Under the pieces are notes generated by a model. It did no database searches. It saw only the letters and a program-made list of their open reading frames with translations, and was not told where the DNA came from. The translations under genes and the position numbers were made by a program. This document shows positions 51,376 to 59,800 of a stretch of 64,000 bases of DNA, one piece after another. Origin of the DNA: Paenibacillus sp. (lineage in GTDB: Bacteria; Bacillota; Bacilli; Paenibacillales; YIM-B00363); contig NZ_JAPSKE010000006.1 in NCBI RefSeq assembly GCF_031177825.1, forward strand, positions 124,001-188,000. The letters are read 5' to 3'. The number at the start of each line of letters is the position of its first letter. The stretch's first letter is position 1.

Positions 51376-52053
51376 ATGGCTATGCACGACAAGGCGGAGA
51401 AGTTGAAAAAGTCGAAAATTCCGCAAGTCGCCGTCAGCGACGAACTAAAGCATCGGCTGCCGCCCGGTCAGATGTTGACCGAACGTTTCCCCATTCTGCA
51501 CGAGGGCGAGATTCCGGAATACGACTTGAGCGCATGGCGCCTAGACGTATTCGGTCTCGTCGGCGCCGAGCGGTCCTTCACGCTGGAGGAGCTGCAGGCG
51601 CTGCCCCAAACTCGCGTCGTATGCGACATTCACTGCGTGACGCGGTGGTCCAAGTTCGATACGGCTTGGGAGGGGGTTCGTTTTCGAGATTTCTTAGCGT
51701 TGGTGGATGTGAAGCCGGAGGCTCGGTATGTCATGTTCCATGCAGATCAGGACTACGAGACCAACGTGCCGTTGGAGGACCTGATGGGGGACGACGTGCT
51801 GCTGGCGTTCAAGTACGACGGCAAGCCGCTGACGGACAAACACGGATTTCCGCTGCGGACGGTCGTGCCGCACCTGTATTTCTGGAAGAGCGCGAAGTGG
51901 ATTCGCGGCATCGAATTGATGAGCGAGGATCGCCCGGGGTTCTGGGAACGGAACGGCTTCCATAACGTCGCGGATCCGTTCCGGGAGGAGCGGTTTTCCG
52001 GCGAGGCGCTGCCGATTCCCGAAGACGAGTGGGTACGGAAGGAGTTCGATTAG
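51376..52053 (+). CDS. Sulfite-oxidase-like molybdopterin oxidoreductase
   Basis: 225 aa. It consists of one oxidoreductase molybdopterin-binding domain. The Cys ligand is in RVVCDIHCVTRWSKFD. Other marks are WEGVRFRDFL, MFHADQDYETNVPLEDLMGD, and HGFPLRTVVPHLYFWKSAKW. There is no signal peptide or dimerisation domain, so it is the short cytoplasmic form seen in many bacteria, with unknown substrate. Its place between nucleoside permeases and a nucleoside phosphorylase, with gaps of only 9 and 3 nt, is unexpected. It may oxidise a base or protect methionine or another reduced compound. Confidence 0.88.
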   Translation: MAMHDKAEKLKKSKIPQVAVSDELKHRLPPGQMLTERFPILHEGEIPEYDLSAWRLDVFGLVGAERSFTLEELQALPQTRVVCDIHCVTRWSKFDTAWEGVRFRDFLALVDVKPEARYVMFHADQDYETNVPLEDLMGDDVLLAFKYDGKPLTDKHGFPLRTVVPHLYFWKSAKWIRGIELMSEDRPGFWERNGFHNVADPFREERFSGEALPIPEDEWVRKEFD

Positions 52054-52056
52054 AAC

Positions 52057-52779
52057 ATGACATTACTGCCGATTTTGCGCGTCGACCCGGCCGATATGCC
52101 GGATCGCGCGATCGTATGCGGCGACCCGTTCCGGGCGGCGGCGATCGCCGCGAAGCTGGCCGATGCGGTCGAGCTGGCGCATGCGAGAGAGTACCGTACG
52201 TTCGTAGGAACGTACGAAGGGGTTCGGCTGGCCGTCGTCAGCCACGGCGTCGGCTCCCCCGGCGCGGCCGTCTGCTTCGAGGAGCTGGCGAAGGCCGGCG
52301 TCCGGACGGTCATCCGCGTCGGCACGGCCGGCTCGCTGTCGCCGGAGCATAAGACGGGAAGCCTGATTATTAGTACGGCCGCGGTTCGGGAAGAGGGGCT
52401 GACGAAGCAGCTCGTGCCGATCGCGTTCCCGGCGGTGGCGGACAGCGCCGTAACCGAAGCGCTGTATCAAGCGGCGCTGGAATCCGGCGCGCCCGGCTCG
52501 ATCGGGAAGGGCGTCACGCTGACGATGGACGCGTTCTTCAGCGGCGTCGTCGAGCTTCCGCATGAGACGTACCGCCGCGCGGGCGTGCTCGCGGTGGAGA
52601 TGGAGGTCGCCGCGCTATACGTCGTGGCGATGCTGCGCGGGATGCGCGCGGGCGCCATCCTGGCGCTGGACGGCGACTCGACGGCGGTCGACGAGGGCTA
52701 CAACCCGCACCGCGACATCGTCGGCGAGGCGGTCGAAGCGGAGATCAACGCCGCGCTGCGGGCAATGACGAGGCTGTAA
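52057..52779 (+). CDS. Nucleoside phosphorylase (PNP/UDP family)
   Basis: 240 aa with the PNP/UDP pattern: RAIVCGDPFRAAAIAAKLAD, YEGVRLAVVSHGVGSPGAAV, TVIRVGTAGSLSPEHKTGSL and VLAVEMEVAALYVVAMLRGM. The Glu/Met pair (EME) is the ribose-binding part. It cleaves imported nucleosides with phosphate, giving free base and ribose 1-phosphate, as expected at the end of a nucleoside import operon. Base preference (purine or uridine) cannot be told here. It starts 3 nt after the sulfite-oxidase-like gene and ends near a long hairpin. Confidence 0.9.
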   Translation: MTLLPILRVDPADMPDRAIVCGDPFRAAAIAAKLADAVELAHAREYRTFVGTYEGVRLAVVSHGVGSPGAAVCFEELAKAGVRTVIRVGTAGSLSPEHKTGSLIISTAAVREEGLTKQLVPIAFPAVADSAVTEALYQAALESGAPGSIGKGVTLTMDAFFSGVVELPHETYRRAGVLAVEMEVAALYVVAMLRGMRAGAILALDGDSTAVDEGYNPHRDIVGEAVEAEINAALRAMTRL

Positions 52780-52808
52780 TCCGCGTTTTCGTGGCGCGAA
52801 CGGGAAAA

Positions 52809-52869
52809 CCTCCTGCTTATTCGGGGTCAAACGCGGTATATGCGCTTGATGACCGGAATAGACAGGAGG
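52809..52869. terminator. Long stem-loop between convergent genes
   Basis: CCTCCTG (52809-52815) and CAGGAGG (52863-52869) close a 61-nt stem-loop with further pairing inside (TTATTC/GAATAG, GGTCAA/TTGATGACC, CGC/GCG). It ends both the nucleoside operon and, on the other strand, the epimerase gene. No gene is seen in 52780-52944. Confidence 0.7.
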
Positions 52870-52944
52870 CTTTCCTGACGCCGGGTTGCATGGACTTGAA
52901 CGGAAGCTTCTCCCTCTTGCGCGAAACGACGCCTGAATTCTTCC

Positions 52945-54234
52945 TTACTTTTCTAGCACTTCGATGAGCAATAATAAATTCCGCATAATGTGATACGGGT
53001 CCTTCACGGGAAGAGCGACTACGGCGTCGACAGGGTTGCCCTTCCGGTCGCGAATTTGCACCCACTCGCCGATCGAAGGATTAGGGTGAGGAAACGTTCG
53101 GAACGTATATTCCTTCAATCGGGAGTACAGGTCATAGAATACAGAGGCGCCTGTAACGAGATGGCATAGCAATGTCGTGTACAGCGCCTCCGAATGCGGC
53201 CACCACAGCTTCATATCCCAGGTATCGGCGACCAGCCGTTCGAACCGCCGGTCCCCGTCCGTCAACCGGCCCTTAGGCGCCCCGCCCTCGCGATCGACAT
53301 ATCGGAACAAACCGCCGTACTCCCGGTCCCAGCCGATCTCCATCGCTTTCGCCGTTACGACCATCGCTCGGGCGACGATATCTTCCCGTTGCAGCTTCCT
53401 CGCCGCCGTCAGGACGAACCACATACACTCCAGGGTATGGCCTGGGTTGACGTGCCTTGCAAGCAGCGAATCGGATGCCGACGAAACCTTGTCGCCGCTC
53501 GGGATCAGCTCCATGACGAGATCGTTCGCGCCGCAGAACCGTTCCATGATGTCGACCATGAACTGTAGGCTTCGGCCGCGGACGGTCGTATGTCTGGCGT
53601 CGCCCAGTTCCTCCAGCGCATCCGCCAGCTCATGGCTGACGTTCAGCATGATCATGGAGAAGCCGTGCGCGCCGTATCCCGGCGGGATCGGATACGGTTC
53701 GCTTCGGACGCTCCCCGACTGCAATCTTCCTTCGACATGACGATAGAGAGAGAACGCTTTTTCTAAAACGCCTGTATCCCGCGTCACTCGAGCATATTCC
53801 GTATACCCCAATATGACGAAGCAATCCGCGTAGAAGCTTACATCATAGCCTAAGCCCGGAATAGCTTCCTTGTGCTTCCCTTCCCGCGTCAGCAGAAAGC
53901 TGCAGCTCCCGTCCGGCAAGAACGCATGGCGGTCGATGAAGCGAAACGTCTTCGCGGCGATTGCCCTATACCCCTCGGCGTCCCCTCCGACAAGTCCCCG
54001 CGAACAGCATGAGGCCAATCTGGACCATAACCACAGAAATCTCCCCTGAGACCAAGTAAACTTATCGGTGCTGATCCGCCGTTCGCCGGAATTGGTAAAA
54101 CACGTAAATACGCCTCCGAATTCGCTGTCGATCGCCTGATTCCAGAACGGGAGGATTTGAGATTCAAGATGGCGCTTATAAAATGTCAATTCAGCGTTGA
54201 GCCATTCTGCGTTGAAGCCGTCCATCCCGTTCAC
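52945..54234 (-). CDS. AGE family epimerase/isomerase
   Basis: 429 aa alpha/alpha-barrel protein of the N-acylglucosamine 2-epimerase family. Marks are LESQILPFWNQAIDSEFGGV, KFTWSQGRFLWLWSRLASCC, HVNPGHTLECMWFVL with the key His, and MKLWWPHSEALYTTLLCHL. Members epimerise or isomerise aldoses, N-acyl hexosamines or cellobiose in the cytoplasm. GTG 54234 overlaps the regulator stop (GTGA). ATG 54225 with CGGAG eight bases upstream is an equally good start. It is co-transcribed with the GntR/binding-protein fusion, which suggests it handles the sugar that regulator senses. Confidence 0.9.
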   Translation of the reverse strand: MNGMDGFNAEWLNAELTFYKRHLESQILPFWNQAIDSEFGGVFTCFTNSGERRISTDKFTWSQGRFLWLWSRLASCCSRGLVGGDAEGYRAIAAKTFRFIDRHAFLPDGSCSFLLTREGKHKEAIPGLGYDVSFYADCFVILGYTEYARVTRDTGVLEKAFSLYRHVEGRLQSGSVRSEPYPIPPGYGAHGFSMIMLNVSHELADALEELGDARHTTVRGRSLQFMVDIMERFCGANDLVMELIPSGDKVSSASDSLLARHVNPGHTLECMWFVLTAARKLQREDIVARAMVVTAKAMEIGWDREYGGLFRYVDREGGAPKGRLTDGDRRFERLVADTWDMKLWWPHSEALYTTLLCHLVTGASVFYDLYSRLKEYTFRTFPHPNPSIGEWVQIRDRKGNPVDAVVALPVKDPYHIMRNLLLLIEVLEK

Positions 54235-55613
54235 TCCGCTTCGCGGTTTAGCACCAGTTCAAGATTCTTGGCCAACGATTCCTTGCTCCGCAATCCGGAC
54301 CAATACAACTTACACTCGGAGAGTACATCGTCCAACTGCTTTAACGTGAGATTCGTCTCCGTAAATAATCGAAAGCTTGGAATGATTTCTTTATACATCT
54401 GATACCGGGATGGCCGGTTCAGCTCCATCTCCTCCAGCCGTTGGGCCAGCTGCTTGTGCGCGGGGATCGTGTACGTGTTTCTTCGAATGACCGTCTGGGC
54501 CTCTTCGGAGACGAGAAACTCGACGAGCTGTTTGGCCGCCGATTTGACTTTCGACTGTTTGTGAACGGACAAGCCGATCGTTACGAGAAGAGTACTATTA
54601 TTATGCAAGTAAGGAATCGGCGCAACGTCGAATTCGAATTTTACGTCCTTCAATTGATTCAAAGCGAAATAGGTCGTTAATATGACGGAAACCTGTTCGT
54701 CTCGAAACAGCCGCTCGGCATCCGCGTTGCTTGCGGAAAGCATGAGCGGATACACCTCGGGAGTATAGAGGATCTCCCTAACCTTCTCGATTCCGTCCAG
54801 CAGCTTGGTTCCTTGCACCCGATAACGTCCTTGCTCGTCCTTTTCGAAGGCGGCCCCGCTTTGAAGCAAGAAGATGGCCCAACGATTCTGATTCACCAGG
54901 TGGAAGTAGAACCCGAACTGTTCATTCTTAATGGCGAGCTTAGACGAATAATGAAGCAAATCATCCCAAGTCCAGCTGCTGTCCGGTTCCGGTACTTGCC
55001 GCCGCGAGAAATGCTCGCGATTGTAACCGATGACGACAGGCGAAAAAACGAACGGCTGCGCGTACATCACTCCATCTTGAACGAACCCTCTCCGCAGAAA
55101 AGGATACATCTCCTCGAACGGTTCCTGAGGTTCTAGCAAATCTAGCGCTTTTCCCTCTACGAGATCCTGAAACAAGTAATAATTCACTGTAAAGACGTCG
55201 ATCAGTTCGTTCTCCAAAAAATTCCGGACATATCCTGGGGAGTTGTTGATTTGTACGGTTTGAACCCGAATATGCGGATGTTTTCTTTGAAACTCGGCCA
55301 ACAAAGCAGGCAGCTCCGTCTGAGAATCCAAGATCGGATGATACCCGAACCGAATCACGGTCTGCGCATCTTCGTCGGGAGCTTTCACCCGATTGCCGAC
55401 TCTCGGAATTTTCTCGACGAGACCTTCGGCGACCAATACGTCCAATCCTTTGCGGACGGAATTGTTGCTCAGCTGGAAGGCTGTGCTAAGGTCCAATTCG
55501 GAAGGCAAGTAATCGCCAACGGCGTAATGGCCAGACATAATCTGTTCACGTATTCTGCTGATCATTTCTTCCAGTCGATGGCGAAACGTTTTCCGGCTTT
55601 GCTTATCGGACAC
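54231..55613 (-). CDS. GntR DNA-binding domain fused to a solute-binding-protein domain
   Basis: 460 aa. Residues about 8-75 are a GntR winged helix (IREQIMSGHYAVGDYLPSEL, then LSNNSVRKGLDVLVAEGLVE). From about residue 88 to the end the chain is a family-1 extracellular solute-binding-protein fold: FGYHPILDSQTELPALLAEF, DVFTVNYYLFQDLV, PFVFSPVVIGYNREHF, then QVSVILTTYFALNQL. There is no signal peptide or lipobox, so it is a cytoplasmic regulator with an importer-type ligand domain. This resembles in concept LacI proteins, whose ligand domain is also importer-like, but uses a different fold family. GTG 55613 has GGAGG eight bases upstream and a good promoter. The ligand is probably a sugar imported intact. 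Confidence 0.88.
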   Translation of the reverse strand: MSDKQSRKTFRHRLEEMISRIREQIMSGHYAVGDYLPSELDLSTAFQLSNNSVRKGLDVLVAEGLVEKIPRVGNRVKAPDEDAQTVIRFGYHPILDSQTELPALLAEFQRKHPHIRVQTVQINNSPGYVRNFLENELIDVFTVNYYLFQDLVEGKALDLLEPQEPFEEMYPFLRRGFVQDGVMYAQPFVFSPVVIGYNREHFSRRQVPEPDSSWTWDDLLHYSSKLAIKNEQFGFYFHLVNQNRWAIFLLQSGAAFEKDEQGRYRVQGTKLLDGIEKVREILYTPEVYPLMLSASNADAERLFRDEQVSVILTTYFALNQLKDVKFEFDVAPIPYLHNNSTLLVTIGLSVHKQSKVKSAAKQLVEFLVSEEAQTVIRRNTYTIPAHKQLAQRLEEMELNRPSRYQMYKEIIPSFRLFTETNLTLKQLDDVLSECKLYWSGLRSKESLAKNLELVLNREAE

Positions 55614-55645
55614 CTAGCTTGCCTCCATTCCTATGTTCAATTAGC

Positions 55646-55674
55646 ATCGTACACAATCCTGATCTCATTTTCAA
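55646..55674 (-). promoter_or_regulatory. Promoter of the GntR fusion/epimerase operon
   Basis: Minus strand: -35 TTGAAA (55669-55674), 17 bp, -10 TACGAT (55646-55651), start near 55639. Confidence 0.65.
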
Positions 55675-55684
55675 TAAACAGGAA

Positions 55685-55710
55685 AGAGGCGCCGAACGGA
55701 AGACGCCTCT
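55685..55710 (-). terminator. Intrinsic terminator of the dehydrogenase gene
   Basis: On the minus strand AGAGGCG and CGCCTCT (7 bp) enclose a 12-nt loop, followed by TTCCTGTTT. It lies 17 bp after the dehydrogenase stop. Confidence 0.75.
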
Positions 55711-55726
55711 GCCAAGGAGGAGGTGT

Positions 55727-56734
55727 TTACGGTCCGTCGTAGGAGATGACGCCCCCTAAAATTTGCTGCGGTCTATCTACGAAATCGCGGTACATTTCCG
55801 CTACATCAAACAGGGAAGACTGCCTCGTAATTAATGAGCTTACGCAAATCAGCCGATCGGATAAGAGGCGGATGTATTCCTGCATATTTCTTCCTTCCGT
55901 CCATCGAACATAGCCGATCGGGTAATCGCGGCATTCCTTCTCATATGCGGCGTCATACCGCCCCGGACCCCCTGCTCGGGAGATGATGACGTCGGCTTCC
56001 TTCTTGAACATCTGCGACCGGGTAAATTCCATGACCATGTCGCCGACGATCACGATCTTGCCTCTATCACGAATCCAGTCGAAGCTGCCGTCAAGGAGCT
56101 CTTTCTGCCGGCCCGCCGCGCAATGAAATACGGCGTCCGCACCGATGTTGCCCGTCACCCGGGCCACGGCATCCTCCAATTCGGCATTGGAGGAGCACAC
56201 GGCGATCCCTGGCACCTCGCGAAGCGCAGCTCTGCGTTCTTCGATCAGGTCGAGAGCAATCACTTTTATAGCGGCCGCATGCGCGATGCGGGCAAGAAGC
56301 TGACCGATGATTCCGAGTCCGATCACGACTGCGATCTCGCCGAAGACTAACCCGGACTGCCGCAATGCATGAATGGCGATGGCGCCAAGCCCGGCCGATG
56401 CCGCTTCTTTGAGATCGACGTGGTCCGGCACGGGGGTAATCAGGTGCTTAGGAACCAACAAATATTCGGAGTGATTCACGTAAGGGGCGCCGTAACATGC
56501 AACCGGCTGTCCGATTCGAATATGGTCGACCTGTTCTCCGACCTCCACCGCAATCCCTGCCGCACTGTACCCGAGGGAAGAAGGAGCCGATCCGCTTCTT
56601 CGGATCGAGGTCAATTCGGTTCCCGGGCTGACCATGGAGTACCGGGTTTGCATTAAGACGTAGTTAGGCTGAATGACAGGGCGTTCCTTCTCAATCACCT
56701 TGACCTGTTGCTCATGACTTACGACGCTCCGCAT
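55727..56734 (-). CDS. MDR superfamily (zinc-type) alcohol dehydrogenase
   Basis: 335 aa. The N-terminal GroES-like domain has YSMVSPGTELTSIRRSG and ACYGAPYVNHSEYLLVP. The Rossmann domain has VVIGLGIIGQLLARIAHAAA and DAVFHCAAG. The catalytic zinc Cys found in classical members is not evident at the N-terminal site; SPGTE takes its place, as in BchC- and sorbitol-dehydrogenase-like subgroups of glycan clusters. It probably oxidises or reduces a sugar hydroxyl with NAD(P). The start ATG 56734 has GGAGGAG upstream. It follows the giant lyase gene on the same strand by 119 bp and ends at a terminator. Confidence 0.85.
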   Translation of the reverse strand: MRSVVSHEQQVKVIEKERPVIQPNYVLMQTRYSMVSPGTELTSIRRSGSAPSSLGYSAAGIAVEVGEQVDHIRIGQPVACYGAPYVNHSEYLLVPKHLITPVPDHVDLKEAASAGLGAIAIHALRQSGLVFGEIAVVIGLGIIGQLLARIAHAAAIKVIALDLIEERRAALREVPGIAVCSSNAELEDAVARVTGNIGADAVFHCAAGRQKELLDGSFDWIRDRGKIVIVGDMVMEFTRSQMFKKEADVIISRAGGPGRYDAAYEKECRDYPIGYVRWTEGRNMQEYIRLLSDRLICVSSLITRQSSLFDVAEMYRDFVDRPQQILGGVISYDGP

Positions 56735-56785
56735 CAATAAAAACTCCTCCGATCCGATCCAACATGAATTGTACATGACATCTAA

Positions 56786-56812
56786 TTTACATATGCTATT
56801 ATATTTACATAT
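56786..56812 (-). promoter_or_regulatory. Direct repeats upstream of the dehydrogenase gene
   Basis: TTTACATAT occurs at 56786-56794 and again at 56804-56812, an 18-bp period, in an AT-rich gap. A TACAAT-like -10 follows on the minus strand near 56768-56773. The repeats are a candidate regulator site. Confidence 0.35.
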
Positions 56813-56853
56813 TTCAAGTGCTGTCAACACAATATAAGCCTAACTCTAATGCA

Positions 56854-59800
56854 TTATTGATTCAAAAGAAAAGTTCCGTCGCGGACGAGAATATCCGCTT
56901 CCTCGCTTGCGATGTGCTTTCCTTTCAACGCGTTCACTTCATTCACGAACGATTGCAAGGTTTCCGCCTCCAGCTTCCGAAGCAGACCGACGGCGATGCC
57001 TTCATTGTCGATGGCCCCGGTTGCAGTAAAGAGCTCGACGAGCTCTTTCAACGCCCGTACGCTCGTCTGCGTATAGAAGGGCACGGCGCTGTTATGCGTA
57101 TTCCCGGCGCGATCGCTAGCGCTGACGGTTAGCGTATGCGCCCCGAGCGGAAGACGGTACAGCGGGATCGCCGCATCCGGCTCCACCGGTCGGCCATCCA
57201 GCAGGATTACGGTTTGCCCGGCATCCACGCCGGATGCTCGATCCGTTACGGCGACTTGCATCGCAAGGTCGCCCGCATCGGAGTAGACCGCATTCGGAGC
57301 GACGTTGAGGCTGACTTCGGGCGCCGTACGGTCCAGCTTCCATGCGACCGAGCGCTCCTCCTCCGCATTCCCCGCTTTGTCCGCGGCTCGGAAGGCCATT
57401 ACGTATTCGCCGTCTTGGTCGAAGAGCAGCGAGACCGAATCGGTATGGTAGACATCCCATGTAACGCTGTCGTTCAACCGCATTTCGATCCGGTCGACCC
57501 CCAGCAGGTCGTCGATCGCTTCAAGACGGACGCTTACCGGAACGGTATACCACCCTTCGCCTCCGTTCGGAGTTTCGGGAGCGAGCGCAGCGGAGGACAC
57601 CGGCGCGATCGTATCTCTCAAGACGGTAATGGCGACGTCATCCTCAGCCGTACGGATGGAAGCGCCTTCGGCAAGCAGATGCAGCTCGGAAGCAAACAGC
57701 CGGATGCTTCCCGTCTCCGCCGTCGTTCCTTCGTTCACCTTGAAGTTCAATCGCGTCAGCGGCTCGTTCGCGGCGAACGCAGCCTCGTCGAGCCAAGTGA
57801 AAGCAATGTACCCTGGGATACTGTCATTGATGTCGTAGACCGAAGATGTAACCGTCTCGTCAAGGCCTTCATAGGTAAACACCCCCGGATCATAAGCGAC
57901 GATCGCTCGCTCCGGTCGAACCTCGAAGCCTCTGTTCGCTACATTCAACTGCACCCGGAACGTCTCGCCGATCGGCGCTTCCTCCGGCGCCTGCAGCGTC
58001 AGCGCGGGAATGTCCGCAGGGTTCGGGCCTGCCGACAGGTCCGCTTCCGAGATCACGCGAACATTATCGAGATGCATCGTTCCCGCCGTCGCATTGCTAA
58101 AGAACTGCAGCCTGCCGATTCCCGTGCTGCTTGCGTTCCGGAAAGCGAAGTCATCGGCGGCCGGCATCCCGTTAATAAACAAATCGTATGTTTTCGAATC
58201 GGTATCGAGGACCAACCTCATATGGTACCACTCGTTGGCTTGGTACGACATCAGGACCGTCGCGGAAGGCGCGCTCCCGTTAAACGCCTGAATCGTGCCG
58301 TTGTTAAGAAACAGAATCACGGCATTATCGCGCCCTGCGGCGTCCTTCGCATACGGCGCGCCGAACGTCTGGTTTCGCTGCTCCGGCTTCACCCAATACT
58401 CCACCGTCACTTCCCCGGCGAGCGAATCGAACTCCCGGGTCGCCGCCGTTTGGCCGGATCGAGCGTTGACGATGCTCAAGCTGCGGTTCGCGCCGCTCGG
58501 TACGTCGGACAGACGAACGATCCCGCCCGATTCGTTATACAGCCACCCTGTAGGCAATTCCGATCCGTTAAAATCGTCATTTACCGTGTAAAACGAGGTG
58601 ACGTCGGCATGAATGGCCAAAACCGCCTCATCCTGGAGCGTCCTCACCGATACCCCGTCCGGCAGCAAGTACAACTCGGCCGTAAACAATTCGATCTTCG
58701 CACTCTCCGCATCCGGCTGATCCTTCACCCTGAAATTCAGGCGGGGGAGATCCGCGCTATCCGTAATGCGTACGCCTTCCGCCCAAGTCAGCGCGAGCCG
58801 GCCGGGATTCCCGGCGGCGACGACGTAGGAAGCTTCCGGCGCTCCGCCTTCCACACCTTCGAAAGACAGGACGCCTTCATCGTAGGTGACGACGATGCGC
58901 TCCGGCCGGACCTCGTATCCCATGCTTTGCAGTTCCAGCCGGACTTGAACCGCTTCCTTCGGACGCGCCTCCTCCGGCGCTTGAAGCGCGAGGGAAGGAG
59001 TCGTTCCGGGAGCCGGCGACGCCAACTCGTCTTCCTCGGAGATGACCCGGACGTTATCGATTTGCAGCGCGCCGGACGTTGCGTTGCTGAAGAAGAGCAG
59101 CCTGCTCACCCCTGAAGCGGAGGCGTTCCGGTACGCGAAGTCGTCCGCCGCCAGCTTGCCGTTGATATAAAGGTCGTACTTCTTCCCGCTTGGGTCGATC
59201 TCAAGCCGCATATGGTACCATTCGCCGGCTTGATAAGGCATCAGGCTAACGCCGGACGATCCGTGAAATGCAGTGATGTTGCCGTTATTGCTGAATAGAA
59301 CGATGGCGATGTCCCGGTTGCCCGCGTCCCTGACATACGGCGCGCCGAACGTTTGGTCGGTCTGCTCCGGCCTCAGCCAATATTCTATAGCGGTTGGACC
59401 GCCTAACGCACCGAAGGACTTCGTGGCCGCCGTCTGCCCGGTCCCCGACTTGACGATGCTTAGGCTTTTGTTATCCCCGTTCGGCTGGTCGGTCAGACGC
59501 ACCGTGCCGCCCGTTTGATTGAACGCCCACCCGACAAGCGAGTCCGTACCGGAAACGTTGAAATGATCGTTGACGGTGTACTGCGGCAGTACGGCGTCGG
59601 CGGTGTCGCGGTTCAGGATGTCCTGTTCCGTCGGCGCGGGCTCCATGGCGTCCGCGATTCCCGTCGTCACATCGTCAACGTAGAAGCGACCGGTCGGCGC
59701 GGCCGCGAATCGGATCGCGCTCACGGCTTCCGAGGGCCGCGTCAATTCCAATCGGGCTCCCTTCCTCGCCTCGTCGATGTAAATATCGTACGTGTCCGTC

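Noticed and set aside
57136..59115. 659-codon open frame on the plus strand
   Set aside because: It lies opposite the repeat region of the lyase gene and is Arg-rich with no signal or domain. The minus frame carries the real protein.
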